From: CAZQGO01 sp964593065
GTDB taxonomy: Bacteria; Oederibacteriota; JAAXVQ01
Direction: 5' to 3'
DNA: 20,925 nucleotides
NCBI GenBank assembly: GCA_964593065.1
Contig: CAZQGO010000032.1
Location: 1-20,925, forward strand
This document shows, in pieces, positions 6,754 through 14,323 of this stretch (within the stretch, counting starts at the first letter, position 1; the number at the start of each line of letters is the position of its first letter). The translations under genes were made by a program, and so were the position numbers. Under the pieces are notes generated by a model. The model was given only the letters and a program-made list of their open reading frames with translations, did no database searches and was not told where the DNA came from.

Positions 6754-7386
6754 TTACTTGGAATAGAGCTCCACGACCAGCTGTTCCTGAATGGGCAGCG
6801 CCAGCTCCTCACGGCTGGGAATCTTCGTCAAAGAACCGGCGAGTTGCTCGTGGTTGACCTCGAGCCAGCTCGGGACCCCGCCCCGGCGGGCGAGCGTTTC
6901 CAAGGCGTACTTGATGGCGTCCAGGCTCCGGCTCTTCTCGCGGATTTCCACCCGGTCCCCCACCTTCACGAGGTAGGAGGGGATATCCACTTTGCGCCCG
7001 TTGACGCGCAGGTGGCCGTGGGTGACCAGTTGGCGCGAGGCCAGACGGTTCACGGCAAAGCCCATGCGGTAGACGATGTTGTCCAGACGCCGTTCGAGCA
7101 TTTGCAGCAGGATTTCGCCGGTGACGCCCCGCTTGCGGCTGGCGGCCTCGTAATAGCCGCGGAACTGCCGCTCGAGCAGGCCGTACATGCGCCGCAGCTT
7201 CTGTTTTTCACGCAGCTGTTTCCCGTAATCGGAAACCTTGCTGCGCATGCCTTCCTTGTTCTCGCCGGGCGCGTAATTCCGCCGCTCGAAGGCGCACTTG
7301 TCCGTCATGCACTTGTTGCCTTTCAAAAACAGTTTCATGCCTTCCCGCCGGCAGTGCCGGCATTCGGCGCCGATATATCTTGCCAT
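6754..7386 (-). CDS. rpsD: 30S ribosomal protein S4, zinc-binding form
   Basis: S4 nucleates 30S assembly on the 5' domain of 16S rRNA and, in E. coli, represses the alpha operon. The protein is 210 residues. It keeps a four-cysteine zinc site (C9, C12, C26, C31) that many S4 proteins have lost. The S4 RNA-binding domain follows (about 97-160, LERRLDNIVYRMGFA and LVTHGHLRVNGRKVDIPSY). It lies between rpsK and rpoA, 36 nt after rpsK, as in most bacteria. Confidence 0.99.
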   Translation of the reverse strand: MARYIGAECRHCRREGMKLFLKGNKCMTDKCAFERRNYAPGENKEGMRSKVSDYGKQLREKQKLRRMYGLLERQFRGYYEAASRKRGVTGEILLQMLERRLDNIVYRMGFAVNRLASRQLVTHGHLRVNGRKVDIPSYLVKVGDRVEIREKSRSLDAIKYALETLARRGGVPSWLEVNHEQLAGSLTKIPSREELALPIQEQLVVELYSK

Positions 7387-7422
7387 CGTCCGTAAACCTC
7401 CTTGAGTCGGGCCGCCCGCGGG

Positions 7423-7815
7423 CTAGACCCGCCGCCGTTTGGGGGGGCGGCAGCCGTTGTGGGGAATGGGCGTCACGTCCTTGATGACCGTCACGTCGAG
7501 GCCGATCCCCTGCAGGCTCCGAATCGCCGCTTCCCGGCCGGCCCCCGGCCCCTTGACATACACCTCAACCTCTTTCATGCCGGCTTCGATCGCTTTCTTC
7601 CCGGCCGCCTCCGCCGCCAACTGGGCGGCAAAGGGGGTGCTCTTGCGCGAGCCCTTGAAACCGACCTGCCCGGCGGAAGACCAGGAAATCACATTGCCGT
7701 CCTTGTCGGTGATAGACACGATGGTATTGTTGAAGGTCGACTGAATGTGCGCCATGCCCAAGCGGGGGGCTTTCTTGACCTTCTTTTTCCCTCGTCCGGA
7801 TCCTTTGGTTGCCAC
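7423..7815 (-). CDS. rpsK: 30S ribosomal protein S11
   Basis: S11 sits on the 30S platform and contacts the Shine-Dalgarno/anti-Shine-Dalgarno helix region. The 130 residues include the family signature region (GAGREAAIRSLQGIGLDV) and the C-terminal IPHNGCRPPKRRRV. The start is GTG at 7815, with AAGGAGG ten bases upstream. It follows rpsM after 49 nt that contain a stable hairpin (7831-7860). Confidence 0.99.
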   Translation of the reverse strand: MATKGSGRGKKKVKKAPRLGMAHIQSTFNNTIVSITDKDGNVISWSSAGQVGFKGSRKSTPFAAQLAAEAAGKKAIEAGMKEVEVYVKGPGAGREAAIRSLQGIGLDVTVIKDVTPIPHNGCRPPKRRRV

Positions 7816-7830
7816 GGGTTGTGCCTCCTT

Positions 7831-7860
7831 GCCCTACCTGGCCTGGCGGCCAGAACGGGC
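7831..7860 (-). other. Hairpin in the rpsM-rpsK spacer
   Basis: A 6-bp stem (7838-7843 with 7848-7853, 4-nt loop) is extended across a symmetric 3x3 internal loop by a 4-bp outer stem (7831-7834 with 7857-7860). It fills most of the spacer, just ahead of the rpsK ribosome binding site, and has no T-run. It may be an mRNA control or processing element; no known r-protein binding site is claimed. Confidence 0.4.
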
Positions 7861-7864
7861 TGTG

Positions 7865-8248
7865 CTATTTCTTCTCGACGGCGCGTTTCCCGCTGCCGAC
7901 GGTCTTGCGCGGGCCCTTGCGCGTGCGGGCGTTGGTCCGGGTTCTCTGGCCCCGCGCCGGCAGGCTGCGCCGGTGGCGCATGCCCCGGTAGCACCCGATG
8001 TCGATCAGGCGCTTGATGTTCTGGCTGATCTCGCGCCGCAGGTCGCCCTCCACCTTGAAGCCCTCGTTGATGACCGACTGCAGCCGGTGGACTTCATCCT
8101 CGGTGAGATTCTTCACCCTCACGTCCGGCGAGACCTTGGCTTCGGCCAGCACGCGCTTGGCGCTGGTGAGGCCGATGCCGAAAAGATACGTCAAGGCCGT
8201 CTCAATGCGTTTTTCCTTGGGTAGATCGATGCCGCTGATACGAGCCAT
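7865..8248 (-). CDS. rpsM: 30S ribosomal protein S13
   Basis: S13 is in the head of the 30S subunit and contacts the P-site tRNA and the intersubunit bridges to L5. The 127 residues begin MARISGIDLPKEKRIETAL, contain the helix-two-turn-helix (about 15-60), and end in the basic signature GMRHRRSLPARGQRTRTNAR followed by a Lys-rich tail. It is the first gene of the alpha operon, 42 nt after rpmJ. Confidence 0.99.
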   Translation of the reverse strand: MARISGIDLPKEKRIETALTYLFGIGLTSAKRVLAEAKVSPDVRVKNLTEDEVHRLQSVINEGFKVEGDLRREISQNIKRLIDIGCYRGMRHRRSLPARGQRTRTNARTRKGPRKTVGSGKRAVEKK

Positions 8249-8290
8249 AAATCGTTGCTCCTCCCTTTCGCGCCGCCGGGCGGTGCGCCT

Positions 8291-8404
8291 CTAGCCCTGG
8301 CGCTGCTTGTGCTTGGGATTGGTGCAAATGATCCGCACGACGCCCTTGCGCCGCACGACTTTGCATTTCTCACATAGGGGCTTGACCGAAGCTCTGACCT
8401 TCAT
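8291..8404 (-). CDS. rpmJ: 50S ribosomal protein L36, zinc-binding form
   Basis: This small gene of 37 codons was found by reading the spacer between infA and rpsM. The protein starts MKVRASVKPLCEKCKVVRRK and ends NPKHKQRQG. The zinc ligands C11, C14, C27 and H32 are all present, so this is the ancestral zinc-ribbon form and not the Cys-less paralogue made under zinc shortage. I chose ATG 8404 to match the family N-terminus. An in-frame ATG two codons upstream (8410) lies four bases after GAGG and could also be used, adding Met-Ala. The gene sits 23 nt after infA. Confidence 0.96.
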   Translation of the reverse strand: MKVRASVKPLCEKCKVVRRKGVVRIICTNPKHKQRQG

Positions 8405-8427
8405 TGCCATTGCACCTCGCTTTCCGC

Positions 8428-8724
8428 CTACTTGAAACGGTAGGTGATCCGGCCCCGGCTCAGATCATAGGGAGAAAGCTCCACGGTGACCCGGTCGCCG
8501 GGCAGGATGCGGATGAAATTCATGCGCATTTTCCCGGAAATATGCGCCAAGACATTGTGCTTGTTTTCCAATTCCACCCGGAACATGGCGTTGGGCAAGG
8601 CTTCTAAAATCCTGCCCTCGATCTGGATCGAGTCTTCCTTGGGCGTGTTTTGCACCCGATCCCGCTTGTTGGGGCGGTCCTTTTTCCGGGAACGTTGCGT
8701 GTGCCGGTTGAATCGTTTGGTCAT
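8428..8724 (-). CDS. infA: Translation initiation factor IF-1 with basic N-terminal extension
   Basis: IF-1 binds the 30S A site during initiation and assists IF-2 and IF-3. The S1-like OB-fold core is clear from residue 29 (KEDSIQIEGRILEALPNAMF) to the end (LSPYDLSRGRITYRFK). Bacterial IF-1 is usually 71-74 residues; this one is 98, with an extra 26 or so basic residues at the front, rich in Arg, Lys, Gln and Asn. ATG 8724 is supported by an ATGA overlap with the map stop codon and GGAGG ten bases upstream. An internal GTG at codon 24 would give a near-normal length but lacks a nearby ribosome binding site. Confidence 0.95.
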   Translation of the reverse strand: MTKRFNRHTQRSRKKDRPNKRDRVQNTPKEDSIQIEGRILEALPNAMFRVELENKHNVLAHISGKMRMNFIRILPGDRVTVELSPYDLSRGRITYRFK

Positions 8725-9464
8725 AGTGTTAAGACCTCCGCGCCATCCTGACTGACCGCCACCGTGTGTTCGAAATGCGCCGAGAGCGATCCGTCCTGCG
8801 TTTTAGCCGTCCAGCGATCCTCCTGGACGACCACGCCGTATGCGCCTGCATTCACCATCGGTTCGATGGCGAGGACCATGCCGGGTTTCAACCGCAGCCC
8901 GCGGCCCGTCTCGCCGAAATTCGGAATCTGCGGCTCTTCGTGCAAATCCCGTCCGATGCCGTGCCCCACGAAATCCCGCACCACGGAAAACCCGGCGCCT
9001 TCCACATGCTTCTGCACCGCGTGCCCGATATCCGACAGATAGGCGCCTGGCTTCACCTGGCCGATGGCAAGCTCCAGGGATTCCCGGGTCACCCGCATCA
9101 GCCTCCGGGCCTCCGCGGACACCTCCGCCACCGGATAGGTCCGGGCGCCGTCGCCAAACCAGCCCCCCAGCTTGACCCCGACGTCAATGCTGATGAGGTC
9201 CCCCGCCCGCAGGGTCTGTTCGCCGGGGATGCCATGCACCACCACTTCGTTGATCGAGGTGCACAGGGTGGCCGGGAACCCGCGATAGCCCTTGAAGGCC
9301 GGCAGCCCTCCCCGTTTGCGGATCAATTTTTCGGCCCAGCGGTCCAACTCGCGCGTCGTGACCCCGGGAGCGATCCGGTCCGGCAGACATTCCAGGATTT
9401 CCTTGACCACGCCGCAGGCCCGGCGAATCTGGGCAATCTCCGCGGCGCTCTTTATAATCACCAT
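8721..9464 (-). CDS. map: Methionine aminopeptidase, type I
   Basis: MAP removes the initiator methionine from nascent proteins whose second residue is small. The 247-residue pita-bread fold keeps all five expected metal ligands: D94, D105, H168, E201 and E232, plus the substrate-binding H77. It is the short type Ia form, with no N-terminal zinc or SH3 extension. It begins nine bases after adk, and the region before ATG 9464 shows no clear ribosome binding site, so translation probably depends on coupling to adk. Its stop codon overlaps the infA start (ATGA). Confidence 0.98.
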   Translation of the reverse strand: MVIIKSAAEIAQIRRACGVVKEILECLPDRIAPGVTTRELDRWAEKLIRKRGGLPAFKGYRGFPATLCTSINEVVVHGIPGEQTLRAGDLISIDVGVKLGGWFGDGARTYPVAEVSAEARRLMRVTRESLELAIGQVKPGAYLSDIGHAVQKHVEGAGFSVVRDFVGHGIGRDLHEEPQIPNFGETGRGLRLKPGMVLAIEPMVNAGAYGVVVQEDRWTAKTQDGSLSAHFEHTVAVSQDGAEVLTL

Positions 9465-9473
9465 GCGGAGGAC

Positions 9474-10118
9474 TCAACCCACCGCCGCTTGGATGGCCGC
9501 AACAATTTCCGGGATCTGGCCCACCGCCGGGACCGAGCGCAGCAGCCCTGCGTTCCGGTAATACTCCACCAAGGCCGCCGTCTGCGTCTCGTAAACCTGC
9601 AAACGCTGGCGGATGGTTTCCTCGTTGTCGTCCGAACGGATGATCAGCGGAGTGCCGTCGCGGTCGCAGAGACCGTCGGTTTTCGGCTTCAAGTTGGTAT
9701 TCACGTTGTAATTGGCGCCGCAGGTCGGGCACATCCTCCTGCCGGTCAGGCGCCGGATGATCACGTCGTTGGGCACTTCGATATTGACCACGGCCGTCAG
9801 GCTCAAACTCCGCTCCTGCAGCAACCGGCCGAGGGCATCCGCCTGGGCCAGCGTCCGGGGAAAGCCGTCCAGGATGAAGCCGCGGCGGACGTCCTCCGCC
9901 TGCATGCGCTCCGCCAGCATGCGGATCACGAGATCGTCCGGCACCAGCGCGCCGCGATCCATGAAGGCCCGGGCTTCGCGCCCCAGTGCCGTCTCCGCCT
10001 TGACGTTCGCCCGCAGGATGTCCCCGGTTGAGATGGCGGGGATGCCCAGTTTCTGGCTCAACTGGGCCGCGTAGGTTCCCTTGCCCGCTCCGGGGGCCCC
10101 CAGGAAAATCAGTCGCAT
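9474..10118 (-). CDS. adk: Adenylate kinase, long form with zinc-binding LID
   Basis: Adk interconverts ATP plus AMP and two ADP in the cytoplasm. The 214 residues show the P-loop GAPGAGKGT (7-15), the AMP-binding STGDILR (30-36), and the GFILDGFPRT block (80-89). The LID domain keeps the structural zinc ligands C130, C133, C151 and D154, a pattern found in many Gram-positive and some Gram-negative Adk proteins but not in E. coli. ATG 10118 has GAGGAG six bases upstream. It sits between secY and map, its usual place in the spc operon. Confidence 0.99.
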   Translation of the reverse strand: MRLIFLGAPGAGKGTYAAQLSQKLGIPAISTGDILRANVKAETALGREARAFMDRGALVPDDLVIRMLAERMQAEDVRRGFILDGFPRTLAQADALGRLLQERSLSLTAVVNIEVPNDVIIRRLTGRRMCPTCGANYNVNTNLKPKTDGLCDRDGTPLIIRSDDNEETIRQRLQVYETQTAALVEYYRNAGLLRSVPAVGQIPEIVAAIQAAVG

Positions 10119-10172
10119 TTCCCACTCCTCATGGGTCCCGGAGGGTTTTTCCAGGCCCCATGTTTTTTGAGC

Positions 10173-11513
10173 TTAGAACGAAGCCGTGCGGCTTTTCAAT
10201 TTGCCCTGCTTCATGAATCCTTCATAGTGCCGCATCAGCAGGTGGGATTCCACCTGCTTCATGGTGTCGAGCGCCACGCCGACCACGATCAGGAGCGTGG
10301 TGCCTCCGAAATACCAGCCGATGGACATGTGCCGGGCCAGGATATCCGGGATGATGGCGATCAAGACCACGGCCAGCGAACCGCCGAGCGTGATGCGCGA
10401 AAGCGTCTGATCAATGAACTCGGCCGTCGACTTGCCCGGCCGCAGACCCGGGATAAATCCGCCGTATTTTTTCATGTTGTCCGCCACGTCCGTGGGGTTG
10501 AAGGTGATGGCCGTGTAGAAGTAGCAGAAAAACACGATCAGGATGGCGTACAGGACCATGTACAGAATGCTGCCCGGCGAAAGATAATTTAAAATGGTCT
10601 GCACCATGGTTTGGGTGGCACTCATGGCGTTGGGATTTTCAAAAAAGCGCGCGATCGTGGAAGGCATGACCAGGACCGCGCTGGCGAAAATCACGGCGAT
10701 GACGCCCGAGTAGTCCACCTTCAGCGGCAGCTGCGTGGACTGGCCCCGGTAAATCTTGCGCCCCACGATGCGCTGGGCGTATTGGACCGGTATTTTCCGG
10801 TACGACTGCTGCACCACGACGGTCAGCGCCACCAGGGCGACCAGAACGGCAATGAACAGCAGGAGCTCGAAGAGGCTGACCGAACCCGCCTGGAAGAGGG
10901 CCCACATGGAACCCGCCTCCATGGGCAGGCGCGCCACGATGCCGGCAAAGATGATGATGGACATGCCGTTGCCGATTCCCCGCTCGGAAATCTGTTCGCC
11001 GAGCCACATGATGAAAATGGTGCCGCAGGTCAGCGTGAGCACCGTGGTGATCTGGAAAGCCAGTCCCCAGTGAATGACGATGGATTCCCCGCCCGAGGGG
11101 GACACGTTGTGCAGCATATAGGTCATGCCGATAGACTGGATGATGCAAAGGAGCACCGTGCCGTACCGGGTGTACTGGGTGATTTTTTTTCGCCCTTGTT
11201 CGCCTTCTTTTTGCAGGCGTTCCAGATACGGCACCACGGTGGTCAGGAGCTGGATGATGATCGAAGTGGAAATGTAGGGCATGATGCCGAGCGCAAAGAC
11301 GGAAAACTGGCTCAAGGCCCCGCCCGAGAACAAGTCCAGAAATCCCAGCACGCCGCCGGCCTGATTCTGAATGAGGGCGGTCATGGCCGCGGCATTGATG
11401 CCGGGCGTGGGGACGTGCGATCCGATCCGGTACACGAAGATCATCGCCAGCGTGAAGAGGATCCTCCGCTTGAGTTCCGGAATGGAGATCGCGTTTTGAA
11501 AAGCGCCTAGCAT
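10173..11513 (-). CDS. secY: Preprotein translocase subunit SecY
   Basis: SecY is the channel-forming inner-membrane subunit of the SecYEG translocon. The 446 residues contain ten hydrophobic segments. Family signatures include the plug region after TM1 (LGFLDLFSGGALSQFSVFALGIMPYI begins near 57), the cytosolic loop with KEGEQGRKKITQYTRYGT, and the C5 region GFIPGLRPGKSTAEFI, whose conserved Arg serves SecA-driven translocation. Its ATG overlaps the last 7 nt of rplO, with GAGG seven bases upstream inside rplO. A 54-nt spacer separates it from adk. Confidence 0.99.
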   Translation of the reverse strand: MLGAFQNAISIPELKRRILFTLAMIFVYRIGSHVPTPGINAAAMTALIQNQAGGVLGFLDLFSGGALSQFSVFALGIMPYISTSIIIQLLTTVVPYLERLQKEGEQGRKKITQYTRYGTVLLCIIQSIGMTYMLHNVSPSGGESIVIHWGLAFQITTVLTLTCGTIFIMWLGEQISERGIGNGMSIIIFAGIVARLPMEAGSMWALFQAGSVSLFELLLFIAVLVALVALTVVVQQSYRKIPVQYAQRIVGRKIYRGQSTQLPLKVDYSGVIAVIFASAVLVMPSTIARFFENPNAMSATQTMVQTILNYLSPGSILYMVLYAILIVFFCYFYTAITFNPTDVADNMKKYGGFIPGLRPGKSTAEFIDQTLSRITLGGSLAVVLIAIIPDILARHMSIGWYFGGTTLLIVVGVALDTMKQVESHLLMRHYEGFMKQGKLKSRTASF

Positions 11514-11950
11514 GCCTGCACCTCGGCCTTGCCGCCGGCCGCCGTTAATTTCTCGGCGGCGCTCTTGGAAAACTTCTGCGCCTTGACGTGCAACCCCCGG
11601 GGCGCCTCTCCCTGCCCCAGGATTTTCACGGGACGGTTCTTGCGCACCAGCCCCGCCTGGGTCAACGCCTCCGGGTCCACGGTCGCGCCGGCCTGGAAAC
11701 GGGCCAAGTCCTGCAAGTTGACGACTTCATACTGGGTGCGGAAGGGGTTGAAAAAACCGCGCTTCGGCATTTTTTGCGCCAGCGGCATCTGGCCGCCTTC
11801 GAATCCCGGGCCCTTGGCGCCACCGCTGCGGGCTTTTTGCCCATTGGAGCCGCGGCCTGCGGTCTTGCCCCAACCCGACCCGATGCCCCGGCCCCGGCGG
11901 TGTCCTTCCCGGCGGGCTCCGCTGGCCGGGACCAATTCGGCGATCTTCAT
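11507..11950 (-). CDS. rplO: 50S ribosomal protein L15
   Basis: L15 is a late-assembling 23S rRNA-binding protein. The protein is 147 residues. It has the Gly/Arg-rich extended N-terminus (REGHRRGRGIGSGWGKTAGR), the GFEGGQMPLAQKMPKRGF signature, and a globular C-terminus. ATG 11950 gives the standard MKIAELVPASG-type start; a longer frame adding 13 residues reaches back into rpmD and is rejected. The gene overlaps secY by 7 nt and follows rpmD after 19 nt. Confidence 0.98.
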   Translation of the reverse strand: MKIAELVPASGARREGHRRGRGIGSGWGKTAGRGSNGQKARSGGAKGPGFEGGQMPLAQKMPKRGFFNPFRTQYEVVNLQDLARFQAGATVDPEALTQAGLVRKNRPVKILGQGEAPRGLHVKAQKFSKSAAEKLTAAGGKAEVQAC

Positions 11951-11969
11951 GATGGACTTTCCCCTTTCC

Positions 11970-12158
11970 CTAGGCGCCGATCTCTTCAACCTGAAGCAGA
12001 TGCTTCACTCTGGCGACCATGCCCCGGATCTCCGGACGGTCCGGCAGGACATGCGAGGAACCGCGTTTGGTCAGACCCAGGGCGCGCACCGTGCCCCGCT
12101 GGGGCTCGGTGGTTCCGATGACGCTGCGAATCAAGGTGATTTTCAATTTTCCGCTCAC
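11970..12158 (-). CDS. rpmD: 50S ribosomal protein L30
   Basis: L30 is a small 23S rRNA-binding protein that is missing from several bacterial lineages, so its presence is mildly informative. The 62 residues match the family: KLKITLIRSVIGTTEPQRGT at the front, then ALGLTKRGSSHVLPDRPEIRGMV. It starts at GTG 12158, overlapping the rpsE stop as GTGA, so it is translationally coupled. Confidence 0.97.
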   Translation of the reverse strand: MSGKLKITLIRSVIGTTEPQRGTVRALGLTKRGSSHVLPDRPEIRGMVARVKHLLQVEEIGA

Positions 12159-12691
12159 GGTTTCACCGCTTCCTTTTCCCGGGCGGCGGAGGACGACTCG
12201 TCGGGCAGCTTGCCGCGCATGCGCAGGACATCCTCCTGATCGATGAGATTCTTGAGGCCCGCGAAGGTGGCGTGCAGGACGTTGTGGGGATTGTTCGTCC
12301 CGATGATCTTGGTCAGAATATCATGCACGCCCGCCACGTCCATGATGGCCCGGACCGCTCCGCCGGCGATCACGCCCGTACCGGGCGCCGCCGGACGCAT
12401 CATGACCTTGGCCGCGCCGTAGATCCCGGTGATGGGATGGGGGATGGTGTTCCCCTTCAGACGGATCTTCACCAGGTTCTTCTTGGCTTCCTGTACGGCC
12501 TTGGAGATCGACTCCGGAACCTCGTTGGCCTTGCCGAGGCCGTAGCCCACGGTTCCCTGTCCGTCGCCCACGACGACCAGGGCGGAAAAGTTGAACCGGC
12601 GCCCGCCCTTGACCACCTTGGCGACGCGGTTGATCTTAACCACCCGGTCCTTCAGTTCCAGCGTATTGGGATCAATCCTTTTCAAACCCAT
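12155..12691 (-). CDS. rpsE: 30S ribosomal protein S5
   Basis: S5 acts in decoding fidelity and mRNA unwinding at the entry channel. The protein is 178 residues. The double-stranded-RNA-binding-like N-domain (about 15-80) contains VVKGGRRFNFSALVVVGDG; the C-domain holds GTGVIAGGAVRAIMDVAGVHD. I chose ATG 12691. A GTG directly before it would place GGAGG too close, though the exact first codon is uncertain by one. The tail after 160 is short, Ser/Ala/Glu-rich and variable. Confidence 0.98.
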   Translation of the reverse strand: MGLKRIDPNTLELKDRVVKINRVAKVVKGGRRFNFSALVVVGDGQGTVGYGLGKANEVPESISKAVQEAKKNLVKIRLKGNTIPHPITGIYGAAKVMMRPAAPGTGVIAGGAVRAIMDVAGVHDILTKIIGTNNPHNVLHATFAGLKNLIDQEDVLRMRGKLPDESSSAAREKEAVKP

Positions 12692-12716
12692 CACCCCTCC
12701 AACCGCGGTCCGTCCT

Positions 12717-13082
12717 CTAAAACTTCAGCCCGGACTCCCGCGCGGCTTCGGCGACGGCTTTTACCGCCCCGTGGAATTTATATCCGCCGCGGTCAAAAAC
12801 CACGGCTTCGATGCCCTGCTGCCTGGCCCGCTGCGCCAGGAGGGTCCCGATATGCTTGGCCGCCGCCACGCTGCCGCGGGATCCCAAGGCCTGCTTGACC
12901 TCCGGCTCCAGCGTGCTGGCAAAAACCAAAGTCTTGCCGGAAAGATCGTCGATCACCTGCAGATAGAGGTTTTTGTGGCTTTTGAACACATTCAGTCTCG
13001 GACGCTGGGGTCCGCCCGCCAGTTTGCGGCGGAGACGCGCCTGGCGCTTGCCTCTTTCGGTTTTGCGCGTTTTCTGGTTCAT
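12717..13082 (-). CDS. rplR: 50S ribosomal protein L18
   Basis: L18 helps anchor 5S rRNA in the central protuberance with L5 and L25. The 121 residues show the basic N-terminus (KRQARLRRKLAGGPQRPRL), the core AAKHIGTLLAQRARQQGIEAV, and the conserved C-terminal VVFDRGGYKFHGAVKAVAEAAR segment. It sits 14 nt after rplF in the normal spc order. Confidence 0.99.
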   Translation of the reverse strand: MNQKTRKTERGKRQARLRRKLAGGPQRPRLNVFKSHKNLYLQVIDDLSGKTLVFASTLEPEVKQALGSRGSVAAAKHIGTLLAQRARQQGIEAVVFDRGGYKFHGAVKAVAEAARESGLKF

Positions 13083-13096
13083 GATTCTTCCTCCCG

Positions 13097-13663
13097 CTAC
13101 TTCTTGGCGCCGGCACCCGCGCCGGCGGCGGCCGCCTTGCCGACCTTGCGGCGGACATATTCGCCGGCGTAGCGAATTCCCTTGCCCTTGTAGGGCTCGG
13201 GGCGGCGCACAAAACGCAACTCCGCGGCCACGGCCCCCACTTTTTCCTTGTCGATGCCGCGGATCGTGATCTGCGTCGGTTTGGGAACTTCCAGCGTAAC
13301 GCCCGCCGGCGGAGTATATTCCACCGGATGGGAAAACCCGACGAAGAGCGTGAGCTTGTTGTTCTGAACCTGGGCCCGGTAGCCGACGCCCTGGATTTCC
13401 AGGTTCTTCTCGAACCCCTCGGTAACACCCTTGGCCATGTTGTACACGATGGTGCGGGTCAATCCGTACAGGCCGCGGAAGAGGCGGTCCTTGCTTTTGG
13501 GCGGCAGGACGCGCACCCGGTCCGGCTCGATGGCGATCTCCATGCCCCGCGGGAGCTCGCGTTCCAGCTTGCCCTTGGGACCCGCCACGGTCAAGCGCCC
13601 GGCCTGCAACGATACCGTCACACCCTTGGAGAGCAGGACGGGCAATTTTCCAATGCGCGACAT
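13097..13663 (-). CDS. rplF: 50S ribosomal protein L6 with Ala/Gly/Lys tail
   Basis: L6 lies near the sarcin-ricin loop and the factor-binding site. The 188 residues contain the two repeated L6 domains, starting MSRIGKLPV and reaching the signature PEPYKGKGIRYAGEYVRRK at 155-173. After the signature there is a low-complexity Ala/Gly/Lys tail of about 15 residues (AAAAGAGAGAKK), slightly longer than usual. ATG 13663 follows rpsH after 12 nt with GGAGG in the spacer. Confidence 0.99.
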   Translation of the reverse strand: MSRIGKLPVLLSKGVTVSLQAGRLTVAGPKGKLERELPRGMEIAIEPDRVRVLPPKSKDRLFRGLYGLTRTIVYNMAKGVTEGFEKNLEIQGVGYRAQVQNNKLTLFVGFSHPVEYTPPAGVTLEVPKPTQITIRGIDKEKVGAVAAELRFVRRPEPYKGKGIRYAGEYVRRKVGKAAAAGAGAGAKK

Positions 13664-13675
13664 GTCACGTCCTCC

Positions 13676-14074
13676 TTACCAGATATAACAGAGCACTTCG
13701 CCGCCGACTTTGGCCCGGCGCGCCTGGCGGTCGGTCATGATCCCCCGCGAGGTGGAAAGAATGGCGACGCCCAGCCCTCCCAGCACGCGCGGGATCTTGT
13801 CGGCGCTGGTGTACACCCGGCTTCCGGGTTTGGAAACGCGCTCCAGGTTGTTGATCACGCGTTCACGGTTGGGGCCGTACTTGAGAAAGATGCGGATCAT
13901 CCCCTGCCGCTGGTCTTCCACGACCTTGAAATTACGGATGAAGCCCTCCTCCTTGATCAAGCGCACCACTTCCTGCTTGAGCCAGGAGTTCGGGATATCC
14001 ACTTTCTCATGATTGGCCCGGTTCGCATTGCGAATCCGGGTCAATAAATCCGCCACAGGGTCCATGGTTGCCAT
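13676..14074 (-). CDS. rpsH: 30S ribosomal protein S8
   Basis: S8 binds the central domain of 16S rRNA and in E. coli represses the spc operon. The 132 residues include DPVADLLTRIRNANRANH and the C-terminal signature STSRGIMTDRQARRAKVGGE. I chose ATG 14074, with GAGG 11 bases upstream; a longer frame adds 11 residues that do not match the family, and a second ATG three codons in (14065) is also possible. It follows rpsN after 51 nt. Confidence 0.98.
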   Translation of the reverse strand: MATMDPVADLLTRIRNANRANHEKVDIPNSWLKQEVVRLIKEEGFIRNFKVVEDQRQGMIRIFLKYGPNRERVINNLERVSKPGSRVYTSADKIPRVLGGLGVAILSTSRGIMTDRQARRAKVGGEVLCYIW

Positions 14075-14125
14075 TATGCTGTCACCCTCTCTATGCTGAT
14101 AGGTCACCCGGCAATTCTGCCGCCG

Positions 14126-14311
14126 TTACCAACTCGCCTTGACCACGCCCGGGATCTGCCCCTGGCTGGCCAAGGTTCTAAAACAGATCCGGCAGATGCC
14201 GAACTTGCGCAAATATCCACGCGGCCGGCCGCACAACTGGCAGCGGTGATACTTCCGAACCTTGAACTTGGGCTTCTTTTTCTGCTTGTTGATCAGGCAA
14301 AGTTTTGCCAT
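14126..14311 (-). CDS. rpsN: 30S ribosomal protein S14, short zinc type
   Basis: S14 is in the 30S head. This is the 61-residue zinc form, with ligands C24, C27, C40 and C43, not the roughly 100-residue Cys-less type of E. coli. The core CQLCGRPRGYLRKFGICRIC is followed by the conserved GQIPGVVKASW end. It lies 12 nt after rplE in the standard spc order. Confidence 0.99.
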   Translation of the reverse strand: MAKLCLINKQKKKPKFKVRKYHRCQLCGRPRGYLRKFGICRICFRTLASQGQIPGVVKASW

Positions 14312-14323
14312 GCCATCCTCCAG

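Noticed and set aside
8766..10031. Plus-strand open frame of about 420 codons opposite map and adk
   Set aside because: It is a shadow of two well-supported genes with all catalytic motifs present on the minus strand.
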